From assembly GCF_004104375.1 (NCBI RefSeq), contig NZ_QOVM01000003.1:310001-374000 (forward strand): DNA of 64,000 nt, read 5' to 3'. The translations under genes were made by a program, and so were the position numbers. Positions 1 to 10,023 of this stretch are shown here, piece by piece; positions within the stretch are counted from its first letter, which is position 1, and each line of letters begins with the position of its first letter. The notes below the pieces were generated by a model. It was not told the origin of the DNA, did no database searches, and worked only from the letters and a program-made list of their open reading frames with translations. The DNA comes from Leeuwenhoekiella aequorea (lineage in GTDB: Bacteria > Bacteroidota > Bacteroidia > Flavobacteriales > Flavobacteriaceae).

Positions 1-2
1 AG

Positions 3-1607
3 ATAGTAGTTACTGTAGAAACATTGAATACAAACCAAGACAGCATTGCATCCATATATTTTCCACAGCGAATATTTGAATCGTTAGCTCAACTTGATAT
101 CGCCATTAGCAACACCACCACCAAAATGGAGGAATCCGGGTATTTCAGTCACATCATTAAATTAGATAAAGATTATTCAGCTTTCAGCAAAAGAAATTTA
201 AATTTCAATAGCGGTCCACAATCAAAACAAATTACCATACATATTAATGACAGTATCGCAAAAGAGTTTCTACATCAAAAAAAAATTCCTATTAACAATG
301 ACCAGCTAATAATAAATACGGAAGATGCAAGAAAATTGCTTACAGATTTAAGCGAGCACGAAGCAAGACATGCTAGACCTACAACCGTATTTCAGTTGAG
401 AAATCTAAAAATAGTAAACGATGAACTCTCAGCCATTTTAACTGTAATTCGCAATAGCAGGCCTAAAGCAACAAAAGTGAAAATTGTTGGCTATCCAAAA
501 TTTCCTATTTCCTACACTACTCACTACTTAAAAATTAATCAACGAGCAGACAAGAAATACCTGAACGACATATCTAAAAATTTTCAACAATTACCTTTTG
601 TGGCAAAAACTAAAGATTCTGATATATTAATAACCGAAGAATCAAAAATACTCTATTTATATGGTCAAAAAGCCAAGTCTAATTCTTTTGAAGGATACTT
701 AGGTTTTGGTAATATTAATAACAGTAGTAAATTCGGGATTAATGGAAATTTAGATTTACAATTATTAAATAACTTTAATTATGGGGAATCTCTAAACCTT
801 CTTTACAGAGGAGATGGAAATGACCAGCAGAACCTAAACCTCTCCACACACTTACCTTATGTATTTAAATCCCCTATCACAATTGAAGCCTCGCTAAACT
901 TATTTAGAAAAGATTCTACCTTTTCAACTTCAAGCCAGACGATCGCCTTGCAATATGGACTTAATAGCAAAACACAAATTAATATAACCGCCGGATTTGA
1001 AGAATCAACGCTTTTAAAGTTAACTGCAAACGATCTACTTTCTAACTACAATAAAAAGAAGATTGGATTTGGGATTAACTATAAAACCATCAGCGATTCA
1101 GAAAGCGTTTTTAAATCATCATTCAAATTAAGCGCCTTACAACGTAATTCTAGTGAACTAAACACAAAAGTTAATCAAATTAAATTTGCAATAGACGCAT
1201 CAGTCGTCACCTCTAATCTGAAAACCCATCAATTCTATTTAAATGGTATAATAAGAGCATTAGAATCTCAAAATTATTTTGAAAATGAATTGTTCCGATT
1301 TGGAGGCAATAAAAGCATTAGAGGTTTTAAGGAAAATCAGCTATTTGCTTCAAGCTATTTTTTAATGCGTACAGAATACAGATTTAAGCCTGCACAAAAC
1401 CTTTTTCTAAATACGATAACTGATGCAGCATATACCTTTTCTCCAAATCTAGAAAATCCGCTGTTTTTATATAGTTTCGGACTAGGCAGTGGCATACAGA
1501 CCAAGTCAGGCTTATTATTAATTAATATAGCCAACGGTATTTCTAAAAATACCACCATTCAATTTTCTAACACTATAATTCATATAGGTATTTCAACAGA
1601 ATTTTGA
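3..1607 (+). CDS. Omp85-family outer membrane beta-barrel protein, 5' end outside the window
   Basis: The reading frame is open from base 3 with no stop before it, so the TTG at base 24 is not a credible start and the gene begins upstream. The visible part has an N-terminal stretch of about 220 residues with mixed alpha/beta character, as expected for POTRA-like or periplasmic repeats. A barrel of alternating strands follows and ends in an aromatic residue (STEF). The motif GGNKSIRGF near base 1320 matches the conserved RGF/RGY loop of the Omp85 superfamily (BamA, TamA, FhaC). Members insert or export proteins or lipids at the outer membrane; which role applies here cannot be read. No terminator was found after the stop. 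Confidence 0.7.
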   Translation: MVVTVETLNTNQDSIASIYFPQRIFESLAQLDIAISNTTTKMEESGYFSHIIKLDKDYSAFSKRNLNFNSGPQSKQITIHINDSIAKEFLHQKKIPINNDQLIINTEDARKLLTDLSEHEARHARPTTVFQLRNLKIVNDELSAILTVIRNSRPKATKVKIVGYPKFPISYTTHYLKINQRADKKYLNDISKNFQQLPFVAKTKDSDILITEESKILYLYGQKAKSNSFEGYLGFGNINNSSKFGINGNLDLQLLNNFNYGESLNLLYRGDGNDQQNLNLSTHLPYVFKSPITIEASLNLFRKDSTFSTSSQTIALQYGLNSKTQINITAGFEESTLLKLTANDLLSNYNKKKIGFGINYKTISDSESVFKSSFKLSALQRNSSELNTKVNQIKFAIDASVVTSNLKTHQFYLNGIIRALESQNYFENELFRFGGNKSIRGFKENQLFASSYFLMRTEYRFKPAQNLFLNTITDAAYTFSPNLENPLFLYSFGLGSGIQTKSGLLLINIANGISKNTTIQFSNTIIHIGISTEF

Positions 1608-1892
1608 AAAAATACCCTCTCCTTCAAAATAAACTACATCGCTTAAAAAAATCTTAAAAATCTTAATTTTACAATCCCTAACATACAAACCACAATTAAC
1701 AATATTGATAATTATGAATATTACTTAACATTAAATTTAAGGCATAATGTTTTTTAACAAATATTTCTCAGTAATATCACACAAAGGCTACACATATTTG
1801 ATTTAACACCCAATTAATATTTATTAACTAAATTTTTTAATTTTTTTAACACAATAATTGTTTTCTATGTTTTTTTTGATGACATTTAGCTT
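1608..1892 (+). other. AT-rich intergenic region ahead of the first susC
   Basis: No open reading frame or RNA gene is recognisable. The region is very AT-rich with homopolymer T runs. It holds a weak -7-like box at 1793-1800 and what would be a leader of roughly 110 bases before the susC start. Confidence 0.5.
1793..1800 (+). promoter_or_regulatory. Weak candidate promoter -7 box for the first susC
   Basis: CATATTTG differs from the Bacteroidota consensus TAnnTTTG at one base. It sits 117 bases before the ATG, close to the 110 bases seen for the better box in front of the second susC. No convincing -33 element is visible. Confidence 0.3.
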
Positions 1893-1910
1893 GGCTAATT
1901 CAAATAAATA
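1893..1910 (+). promoter_or_regulatory. Conserved susC leader element, copy 1
   Basis: GGCTAATTCAAATAAATA begins exactly 24 bases before the ATG at 1917. The same 18 bases recur at 6790-6807, also 24 bases before a susC ATG, although the rest of the two leaders has diverged. A role in translation initiation or post-transcriptional control is inference. Confidence 0.55.
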
Positions 1911-1916
1911 TTAAAT

Positions 1917-4900
1917 ATGAAAACAAAATTACAAGGTTTTTTGACACTGCTAATTGTGTTAACGATGCAAATAACATTTGCACAATCCAAAACTGTTACA
2001 GGTACAGTTACTGACGATTCGGGAATACCCCTACCCGGTGTGAATGTGATAGTTAAAGGCACTACACAAGGAACACAGACAGATTTTGATGGTAAATACA
2101 CTATCGCAGCTACAGATGGGAGTACAATTGTCTTTTCCTATGTAGGGTTTGCTAATAAATCTCAAATTGTTGGAAGTTCTAATATCGTTAATGTCACGTT
2201 AGAACAAGGAGAACAGTTAGACGAGATAATTCTTACAGCCTTGGGCTTAGAAAAAAAGAAAGATGAAGATTTAAGTTCTTCGACAACTATTAGTACCGAA
2301 GAAATATCAAAATCTGGAGAAACAGGCTTAATTCAAGGACTTTCAGGGAAAACATCTGGTGTTAATATTACGAGAAGCTCAGGTGATCCCGGAGCCGGCG
2401 CATATATACAAATTAGAGGTCAAAATACAGTTTTAGGTAGCGCCTCACCACTTATTGTATTGGATGGTGTGATTATTTCTAATACAAGCGTGGGGAGTGG
2501 AACAGATGGTGTTGTTCAACAATCAAGATTAAATGATATTAATCCTGAGGATATTGCAAATGTTACCGTCTTAAAAGGCGCTGCAGCAGCATCTATTTAT
2601 GGTACAGGAGCAGCTAACGGAGTAATAATAATCAAAACTAAAAAAGGTAAAGGATCTGGAGGCAAGGATGTTTCTGTAAACTTTAGATCATCAGTTTCAT
2701 TTGACAAGGTTAATGTTGAATTTGAAAAACAAGGACTTTATGGGCAAGGAAATAACGGTGTTTTTGCAAGAAATACGGGTAACTCATGGGGGGATAAAAT
2801 AGCAGATCGAGTAGGCGGACCAGACTTAGTTGACACATCGGGGCGGTATTTTGAAGCAGACTCCGGTAATCTTTACTACCCAATTACAGAAAAAAGATCT
2901 CAGGAAGTTTTTAATAGCGCAAACAGAGATCAGATATTTGGAACAGGTGTAACTATTGATAATTCCTTAAGCTTAGGTTATGCTACAGACAACACAAATA
3001 CACTTATTAGTGTATCTGACTTAGATCAAGAAGGTATCATCAAAGGTGGTTCATCTTATAACAGACAAACATTAAGATTTAATCATGAAGCACGTGTTTC
3101 TGATAAATTTATGGCAAGAATAAACTCTTCATACTCCAAAGTATCTTCAGAAAGAATTCAACAAGGATCTAATTTAAATGGTCTTTATCTTGGATATTTA
3201 AGAACGTCGCCAGATTTTGACAATACAGATTATAAAGGAACTTATTTTAATGATGCAGGTGTAAGTTTTTTAAATGCTCATAGAGGATATAGAAATGATT
3301 TAGGTTCTGCTGCTCCGGTTTATAACAATCCAGGCTGGACTATAAATGAACAAGAGAACCCTAATGAAGTAGAACGTTTTATCATTAATCCAGAAATTAA
3401 CTGGAAAATACTTGATAATTTAAGTTTAACTGGGCGTTACGGTTTGGATTATTATACAGATACTAGAGAAACATTTTTTCCTGTTAACTCTGCAGCAGGA
3501 TTGGCAACAGGGGCGTTTTTTAGAAATCAAATCCAAGAGAAACAACAAACCTATAACATCTTTTTAAACGGAAGCAATGTAATTACATCAGATATTAATC
3601 TTAGCTGGATTCTTGGTGCTCAGTTTGAAGAAAATGATTATCAAAATCTAGGCGGATCCTCAACAATTTTTACAAATCCCTTTGTGGACGACCTTAGGAT
3701 ATTCGGTAATGCAGAGGCAGCAAATGAATCTCCATCTTTGTTCAAATCTCTAACAAGAAAATCGGGAGGTTATGGTGTTTTAAATTTTGATTTGTTTAAT
3801 CAAATTTTCTTAGAAGCAACAGGTAGAATAGAAAGAGCTTCATCTCTTAATGAAACTATCTTTTACCCGAGTTTTTCTGCGGGATGGGCATTTTCTGAAA
3901 ATATAGAAGATAAATCAATACTTTCATTCGGTAAATTAAGAGCATCCTACGGAGAAGTAGGTATAGAGCCTATTGCATACGCAAGTTTAACTACTTTCGG
4001 CCCTGGTGGAATCGCATCTTCTTGGGGTGATGCTTTATCAGCATCTGTTTATGGAAACCCATTTACTAGAAGTACGACAAAAGGTAATCCAGACTTAACT
4101 GTCGAGCGAATAAAAGAATTTGAAATTGGTACCGATTTGAGATTTGCTAATAATAGAATCTCTTTAGGCGCAACCTACTACAATAGAACTACCGAGGATG
4201 CTTTATTACCAATTGATCTTCCATCATCTACAGGATTTTCGAGTGTTTTGCAGAATGCTGCAGAAATCTCAAACAAGGGTATAGAATTAGACTTAGGTCT
4301 CAATATAATTCGTAGTGAAAATATAAAATGGGATATAAATATTAACTACTCTAAAAATGACAATATCGTTGAAAGTCTTAGTGGCGTACAATCCTATTTC
4401 TTAAATGGCTTTACAGGAACCTCATCTCGAGTTGTTGAAGGAGAACCTTTTGGAGCTCTTTGGGGAGTATCTTTTGCTCGAGATGAAGCTGGCGATTTAA
4501 TTCTTGACGCCAATGGCTTTCCTACACAAGCTAGTCAAGAAGGAGTAATTGGTGATCCTAACCCAGATTGGAGAGGTGGTATAAGCACTTCATTATCATT
4601 TAAAGGATTTACCGTAAGTGCACTAGTAGAAACTTCTCAAGGAGGTGATATTTGGGGAGGTTCGAATGGGGTACTTAATACGTTTGGTATATCTCCTATA
4701 ACTGCAAACGAAAGCACTTCAACTGAGGCTCTAGTTAATTATAGCGGAGTTACAATTCCTGCTAATACTGCTTTTAGAGGTAATATTCAAGATTTCGGTG
4801 GCGGCCCAGTTGCTCTTGACCAAGCTTGGTACGGTAGCCTTGGTGGTGGTTTTGGAGCTGTTGGTGAGCAATTTATTGAAGATGGATCATGGACACGACT

Positions 4901-5126
4901 TAGAGAGCTATCTCTATTTTACGCTATCCCATCTACTTATGTTGAGAGAATAGGACTTCAAGCAATAGAATTTGGAGTGACAGGAAGAAACCTAATATTA
5001 TGGACAGATATTGAAGGCTTTGATCCAGAAACGAATTTAACTGGAGCTTCTAAAGGTAGAGGTTTAGAATACTTTAATAACCCTGGAACAAAATCCTATT
5101 TATTTACCCTTAAAATTTCTTACTAA
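1917..5126 (+). CDS. SusC/RagA-family TonB-linked outer membrane transporter (pair 1)
   Basis: This is the barrel half of a SusCD uptake machine that imports a bound ligand across the outer membrane using TonB energy. The 1069-residue protein has a signal peptide ending at FAQ (about residue 22). A carboxypeptidase-regulatory-like domain follows (TVTGTVTDDSGIPLPGVNV), then a plug with LNDINPEDIANVTVLKGAAA and the AANGVIIIKTKKG motif, then a C-terminal barrel. Length and order match the family. The susD partner starts 21 bases downstream. No glycoside hydrolase, peptidase or regulator is adjacent, so the substrate cannot be inferred. It is paralogous to the protein at 6814, most clearly in the first 90 residues. 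Confidence 0.93.
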   Translation: MKTKLQGFLTLLIVLTMQITFAQSKTVTGTVTDDSGIPLPGVNVIVKGTTQGTQTDFDGKYTIAATDGSTIVFSYVGFANKSQIVGSSNIVNVTLEQGEQLDEIILTALGLEKKKDEDLSSSTTISTEEISKSGETGLIQGLSGKTSGVNITRSSGDPGAGAYIQIRGQNTVLGSASPLIVLDGVIISNTSVGSGTDGVVQQSRLNDINPEDIANVTVLKGAAAASIYGTGAANGVIIIKTKKGKGSGGKDVSVNFRSSVSFDKVNVEFEKQGLYGQGNNGVFARNTGNSWGDKIADRVGGPDLVDTSGRYFEADSGNLYYPITEKRSQEVFNSANRDQIFGTGVTIDNSLSLGYATDNTNTLISVSDLDQEGIIKGGSSYNRQTLRFNHEARVSDKFMARINSSYSKVSSERIQQGSNLNGLYLGYLRTSPDFDNTDYKGTYFNDAGVSFLNAHRGYRNDLGSAAPVYNNPGWTINEQENPNEVERFIINPEINWKILDNLSLTGRYGLDYYTDTRETFFPVNSAAGLATGAFFRNQIQEKQQTYNIFLNGSNVITSDINLSWILGAQFEENDYQNLGGSSTIFTNPFVDDLRIFGNAEAANESPSLFKSLTRKSGGYGVLNFDLFNQIFLEATGRIERASSLNETIFYPSFSAGWAFSENIEDKSILSFGKLRASYGEVGIEPIAYASLTTFGPGGIASSWGDALSASVYGNPFTRSTTKGNPDLTVERIKEFEIGTDLRFANNRISLGATYYNRTTEDALLPIDLPSSTGFSSVLQNAAEISNKGIELDLGLNIIRSENIKWDININYSKNDNIVESLSGVQSYFLNGFTGTSSRVVEGEPFGALWGVSFARDEAGDLILDANGFPTQASQEGVIGDPNPDWRGGISTSLSFKGFTVSALVETSQGGDIWGGSNGVLNTFGISPITANESTSTEALVNYSGVTIPANTAFRGNIQDFGGGPVALDQAWYGSLGGGFGAVGEQFIEDGSWTRLRELSLFYAIPSTYVERIGLQAIEFGVTGRNLILWTDIEGFDPETNLTGASKGRGLEYFNNPGTKSYLFTLKISY

Positions 5127-5147
5127 TTAACTTTAGATAAATCAGAC

Positions 5148-6464
5148 ATGAAAAATATATTCAAAATATTTACTATCGGACTTTTAATCTCCACTGTTTC
5201 TTGTGAAGATTATTCTGAGGATCTAAATACAGATCCAAACAATTTTACAGATGCACCAGGATCTTTAGTGATTGGTCAAGCAGAATTAGAAGTAATAAAA
5301 CTTTCAGAAAGTCAAGCCTCACGGTATGCTGGGCTCTTTACCGATCAATTTTCAGGATGTGACAGACAATATATTCCATATGAAACGTACGCTGTTACGA
5401 CTGGAGATTTTGATGATACTTGGGATGATCTATATGCAGCAGGTGTAGCTCAATCTCAGTATGTACAGGATAAGGCCACAATAGATGGAGATAATGTTCT
5501 GCTAGGAGTAGCTCAAATAATGGAAGCTTTATTATTTGGAGAAGCAGCAGCACTATTTGGAGATGTTCCTTTTAGTGAGGCTGGTGACCCTTTATTATTT
5601 CCTAATCCTCAATATGACAAACAATCTGATGTTCTAGCAGGAGTACAGGAAATATTAAATGAGGCATTAACCAATGTTGGAAACACAAAAGTAAGTAATG
5701 CCTTTGGAGGAACAATATTTGTTCAAAATGATGCCACTTGGTCACAAATTGCTCATTCGCTTAAAGCACGATATTTCCTTATATCGAAAAATTATACTGG
5801 AGCGTATACAGAATCGCGACTTGGAATCACTTCTGCGAGCGGAGATCTTTTAGCGAGACATGGTGTAAATACAGGAGAAAAGAATCTTTATTTTCAATTC
5901 ACTCAAGAGCAGAGAGGTGGTTATTTAGGATTATGTAATTCCCCATATCTATTAAGATTATTAGATGGTACTACTCCTAGATTATTAGCTACCCCTGGTG
6001 ATAGTAATAGACTAGATGTTTATTTTGACACTGCTAATTCAGAAGTGAATACAAATGATGGAGGCTACTTTGCTATTGATGCGAGCTTTCCAATTATTAG
6101 TTTTGTTGAAACTAAACTAATCGAAGCTGAAGCTGCAGCACGAACTAATCAAGACGGAAACACTCCATTTAATACTGTAAGAAACTATTTAGCTTCAGAA
6201 TATGGTGGGACTTTTCCTCCTAGTACCGCCACTGGAGACGTATTAATAAATCAAATTTTAGAAGAAAAATATATTTCATTAATTGGCTCATTACAAGTTT
6301 TTCATGATACAAGAAGAACAAACAATGCATTAAATATTCCAATTAAAGGAAGTACCAATTCGTCAGTCCCTCAACGCTTTTTATACCCACAAATTGAGAT
6401 AAACGCAAATACTAGTTTTCCTGGACTTATAGAAATTTTTACTAAAACTGAGGTTAATAATTAA
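5148..6464 (+). CDS. SusD/RagB-like nutrient-binding lipoprotein (pair 1)
   Basis: Surface-exposed lipoprotein lid that pairs with the SusC transporter encoded just upstream. The signal sequence ends in a lipobox with acylated Cys at about residue 19 (STVSC), followed by acidic EDYSED, a pattern linked to surface export of Bacteroidota lipoproteins. The opening LNTDPNNFTDAP and the later ARYFLISKNY segment fit the SusD-like_2 subgroup. At 438 residues it is shorter than its 529-residue counterpart at 10024. Operonic with susC and followed by a strong terminator. Confidence 0.88.
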   Translation: MKNIFKIFTIGLLISTVSCEDYSEDLNTDPNNFTDAPGSLVIGQAELEVIKLSESQASRYAGLFTDQFSGCDRQYIPYETYAVTTGDFDDTWDDLYAAGVAQSQYVQDKATIDGDNVLLGVAQIMEALLFGEAAALFGDVPFSEAGDPLLFPNPQYDKQSDVLAGVQEILNEALTNVGNTKVSNAFGGTIFVQNDATWSQIAHSLKARYFLISKNYTGAYTESRLGITSASGDLLARHGVNTGEKNLYFQFTQEQRGGYLGLCNSPYLLRLLDGTTPRLLATPGDSNRLDVYFDTANSEVNTNDGGYFAIDASFPIISFVETKLIEAEAAARTNQDGNTPFNTVRNYLASEYGGTFPPSTATGDVLINQILEEKYISLIGSLQVFHDTRRTNNALNIPIKGSTNSSVPQRFLYPQIEINANTSFPGLIEIFTKTEVNN

Positions 6465-6480
6465 ATTTTGAATTAGCCTG

Positions 6481-6521
6481 AATAGCCATTTTAGTGTAAA
6501 GCTAGAATGGCTATTTTTTTT
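6481..6521 (+). terminator. Rho-independent terminator after SusCD pair 1
   Basis: Perfect 10-base stem AATAGCCATT / AATGGCTATT (6481-6490 with 6506-6515) followed by a run of T. It ends the first SusCD operon 17 bases after the stop codon. Confidence 0.9.
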
Positions 6522-6789
6522 AAATAATTTGGTCAAGCGTCGGAAGCGCTAAAAGTTTAATATTTCCAAAAGTTAAATTTTTATTAATTAAAATTATAAC
6601 AAACTAAACATCAACAAGATATAGTTCCCATAAAAATAATTATGATATCAATAAAATTAAATACTTTAACACTTAAATAATAAGATATTCACAAGATAAA
6701 TTTGATTTTATTGAAATTAATTGATGGTTATCGCAAGATTTAAGAGATAAAAATTGTTTTTTGAATATTATTTATACAAATTCGCTGCT
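6522..6789 (+). other. AT-rich intergenic region ahead of the second susC
   Basis: No gene is recognisable between the terminator and the second susC leader. It contains a full-match -7 box at 6697-6704. Confidence 0.5.
6697..6704 (+). promoter_or_regulatory. Candidate promoter -7 box for SusCD pair 2
   Basis: TAAATTTG matches TAnnTTTG completely and predicts a leader of about 100 bases before the ATG at 6814. No clear -33 TTTG at the usual spacing. Confidence 0.42.
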
Positions 6790-6807
6790 GGCTAATTCAA
6801 ATAAATA
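6790..6807 (+). promoter_or_regulatory. Conserved susC leader element, copy 2
   Basis: Identical over 18 bases to 1893-1910, and again 24 bases before the start codon. The flanking leader sequence differs, which points to selection rather than a recent duplication. Confidence 0.55.
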
Positions 6808-6813
6808 ATAAAC

Positions 6814-9800
6814 ATGAAAACTAAATTTAGTGGATTGCTAACACTTTTACTGGTGTTAGTGGTGCAAATCTCGTTTGCACAAACAAAGGAAGTAACCGGA
6901 ACGGTTACTGATGGAAGTGGGGTTCCCCTTCCAGGAGTAAACATCGTAATCCAGGGCACAACAACTGGTACTCAAACAGATTTTGATGGTAATTACACTA
7001 TTGGGACTGAGCAAGGTGCAACTTTAGTATTCTCTTACATTGGTTTTGGGGAAGTTCAAAAAGTAGTTGGATCTTCAGCAACAATTAATGTTACCCTGCA
7101 AGCTGGAGAGGCATTGGAAGAAGTTGTTGTTACAGCTTTAGGTATTACGAGAGAGAAAAAATCTCTTGGTTATGCTACGCAAGAAGTTTCAAGCGAAGAA
7201 TTGACTGAAACAAGAAATAGCAATGCATTAAATGCACTTTCAGGTAAAGTTGCTGGTGTTCAAATTTCTAATGCTAGTGGTAATTTAGGAGGTTCTTCTC
7301 GTATTGTTATACGTGGTATTGGATCTATTACTCAAGAAAACAGACCTCTTATTGTTGTAGATGGTATTCCATTAGACAACAGTAACTACAACTCTAGCTC
7401 AACCCAAACTGGTGGCGGTGGTCGTGATTTTGGTGATACAGGATTCGACATCAACCCTGATGATATTGCATCTATGAACGTACTAAAAGGTGGTGCAGCT
7501 GCAGCACTTTATGGTTCTCGTGCAAGTAATGGTGTTATTCAAATTACTACTAAATCTGGTAAAAAAGGTAAAGGTGAAGTAACCGTAAATTCAGGTATTA
7601 CCTTTGAAGAGGTAAATATTTTACCTCAAACTCAAAAGTTATATGGTGGAGGTAGTGGAAATTTCACTATTGGTGAGCAAGGTGGCTTTAATCAAGGAAC
7701 TATTAATGGTGTTACCTATGATGTAGTTGATTATGGAACTGATGAATCTTGGGGGCCACGTTACAGAGGACAACAAGTTCTTCACTGGGATGCATTTGAC
7801 CCAGAATTCCCTGGTGATTACTTACAAACAAGACCTTGGTTAGCTCCAGAAAATGATGGAAGTACTTTATTTAAAACAGGTTATTCATATAATAATGGAG
7901 TAGCATTTTCTCAAGGTGGTGAAAATTCAAACATGCGTTTATCTATAAACAATACGCAAACTGAAGGTATTTTACCAAACACAAATCTTAAAAAGACTAG
8001 TATTAACTTTAATGGCTCTTCACAAATAGGAGACAAATTAAAAGTTGATGCTTCTGTAAACTTTACAGTAACAGATGGTTTTAATAGACCTGCTTCTGGT
8101 TACACTGGCGCTGGGGTAATACAGCAGTTATATCAATTTGGACAAACATCTTTAGATTACGAGCGCTTAAAAGCATATCAAACACCAGATGGTCGTCAAA
8201 GAACTTGGAATAGAACAGCATTTGACGATGCAACTCCAAGATATACAGATAACCCATATTGGATTTTAAATGAGAATACAGCTAGTGATAAGAGAACACG
8301 CTGGTATGGTTCTGTTGGAGCAACATATAACTTTACTGATGACTTTTATGCAGTAGCTAAAGTTTATGGTGATACTTATGATTTTAGAGTTAATGAAAGA
8401 ACAGCCGTAGGCTCTCAAGCTCAAGCATATTACTCTGAAATAGATAGAGATTTTCAAGAGATTAACTATGAAGCAAGATTACATTATGATAAAAAAGTAT
8501 TTGATGATAAGTTAAGTATCAATACATTCTTTGGAGGTAATCGTCGTGTTAATGAATATCATTCTTTAAGTAGTAATACTAATGGTGGTTTAGTTGTTCC
8601 AGGATTCTATAACTTAAGTAACTCTGCAGATAATGTATCTGTAGGTGAGTTTGATTCTCAACGTCAAATCAATAGTTTATTTGGTTCTGTATCTTTAGGA
8701 TATGACAACTTCGCTTATTTAACTGTTACTGGTCGTAATGATTTTTCATCAACATTACCAGGTGATAACAATTCATACTTCTATCCTTCATTAAGTGGAA
8801 GTTTTATAGCATCTAAATTTATTCAAGCAGATTGGTTATCATTCTTAAAATTAAGAGCTGGTTATGCTGAAGTAGGTAGTGATACCGATCCTTATGCATT
8901 AATAAATGTTTACTCAGGGAGCAATCCGTTTCTAGGTTCAGTACCGTTTACATTAGGTAGTAGTAATAAGAATGCATTTCTTCTTCCAGAGGAAAAACGT
9001 ACTTATGAATTTGGTATTGAAGCTTCATTTTTTAATAGTCGCTTAGGATTCGATGTAACTTACTACAACGAAACAACCAAAGATTTAATTACTCCAGTAC
9101 AAGTTGATCCAGCAACAGGATTTACATCTACCGTACTTAACGCAGGTGAATTAGAAAACAAGGGTATTGAAGTTTTGTTTAATGCAACTCCAATAATGAC
9201 AGATGATTTTACTTGGGATCTTACCTTCAACTTCTCTAAAAACGAGAACACTTTGTTAAGTCTTCCTCAAGGATTAGAGACGCTACAATTAGCATCATTC
9301 CCTTTTAATGGTGTTTCTTTAAATGCTGTTGTAGGTGAGCGTTATGGCCAGATTAGAGGTACTAACTACGTTTACGACGATGCAGGTAATAAAGTTGTGA
9401 ATTCTGATGGTAGTTACGCAGAAACTCAGGATGTTGAGAATCTAGGTTCAATATTACCTGATTATAATGCAGGATTAAGAAACACATTTACATATAAAGG
9501 AATAAGCCTTGGTGTTCTTATTGACAGACAAAAAGGTGGTAAGTACCGTTCTCTTACAAATATATGGGGTAACTACTCAGGTATTTTAGAGCAAACTGCT
9601 GCTAATAATATTCGTGAAGAAGGTATTGTTTTACCTGGTGTTACTGGTGATATCGCTTACAACGATGACGGTTCTTATACGGTTTCAAATACTGCAACAA
9701 ACACGCAAGTAATTTCTGCTCAACAGTACGGTACAGATTTCTACTTTGGTAATGATAATCAAAACGTTTTCGACGCGTCTTACTGGAAAGTTCGTGAAAT

Positions 9801-10017
9801 TACATTAGGTTATAGTTTACCTAAAGATTGGTTAGGAAATGCATTTAGCGATGTTAGATTAACTGCTTTTGGTAGAAACTTATTTGTATGGGGATTAGAT
9901 AACGACAACTTTGACCCTGAAGTAGCTACTTCTGGTAGTGGAAATATTCAAGGTTCAGAAGGTGGTTCACTTCCTTCTACTCGTTCATATGGATTGAATG
10001 TTCAATTAAAATTCTAA
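6814..10017 (+). CDS. SusC/RagA-family TonB-linked outer membrane transporter (pair 2)
   Basis: Second SusC paralogue, 1067 residues. Signal peptide MKTKFSGLLTLLLVLVVQ ends at FAQ. It carries the same N-terminal regulatory-like domain (TVTDGSGVPLPGVNI), a plug with DINPDDIASMNVLKGGAAAALYGSRASNG, and a long barrel ending in LKF. Codon use is rich in GGT, GCT and CGT, unlike the more AT-biased first copy, suggesting stronger expression (inference). Only 6 bases separate it from its susD partner. The substrate is unknown for want of neighbouring enzymes. Confidence 0.94.
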   Translation: MKTKFSGLLTLLLVLVVQISFAQTKEVTGTVTDGSGVPLPGVNIVIQGTTTGTQTDFDGNYTIGTEQGATLVFSYIGFGEVQKVVGSSATINVTLQAGEALEEVVVTALGITREKKSLGYATQEVSSEELTETRNSNALNALSGKVAGVQISNASGNLGGSSRIVIRGIGSITQENRPLIVVDGIPLDNSNYNSSSTQTGGGGRDFGDTGFDINPDDIASMNVLKGGAAAALYGSRASNGVIQITTKSGKKGKGEVTVNSGITFEEVNILPQTQKLYGGGSGNFTIGEQGGFNQGTINGVTYDVVDYGTDESWGPRYRGQQVLHWDAFDPEFPGDYLQTRPWLAPENDGSTLFKTGYSYNNGVAFSQGGENSNMRLSINNTQTEGILPNTNLKKTSINFNGSSQIGDKLKVDASVNFTVTDGFNRPASGYTGAGVIQQLYQFGQTSLDYERLKAYQTPDGRQRTWNRTAFDDATPRYTDNPYWILNENTASDKRTRWYGSVGATYNFTDDFYAVAKVYGDTYDFRVNERTAVGSQAQAYYSEIDRDFQEINYEARLHYDKKVFDDKLSINTFFGGNRRVNEYHSLSSNTNGGLVVPGFYNLSNSADNVSVGEFDSQRQINSLFGSVSLGYDNFAYLTVTGRNDFSSTLPGDNNSYFYPSLSGSFIASKFIQADWLSFLKLRAGYAEVGSDTDPYALINVYSGSNPFLGSVPFTLGSSNKNAFLLPEEKRTYEFGIEASFFNSRLGFDVTYYNETTKDLITPVQVDPATGFTSTVLNAGELENKGIEVLFNATPIMTDDFTWDLTFNFSKNENTLLSLPQGLETLQLASFPFNGVSLNAVVGERYGQIRGTNYVYDDAGNKVVNSDGSYAETQDVENLGSILPDYNAGLRNTFTYKGISLGVLIDRQKGGKYRSLTNIWGNYSGILEQTAANNIREEGIVLPGVTGDIAYNDDGSYTVSNTATNTQVISAQQYGTDFYFGNDNQNVFDASYWKVREITLGYSLPKDWLGNAFSDVRLTAFGRNLFVWGLDNDNFDPEVATSGSGNIQGSEGGSLPSTRSYGLNVQLKF

Positions 10018-10023
10018 GAAAAA

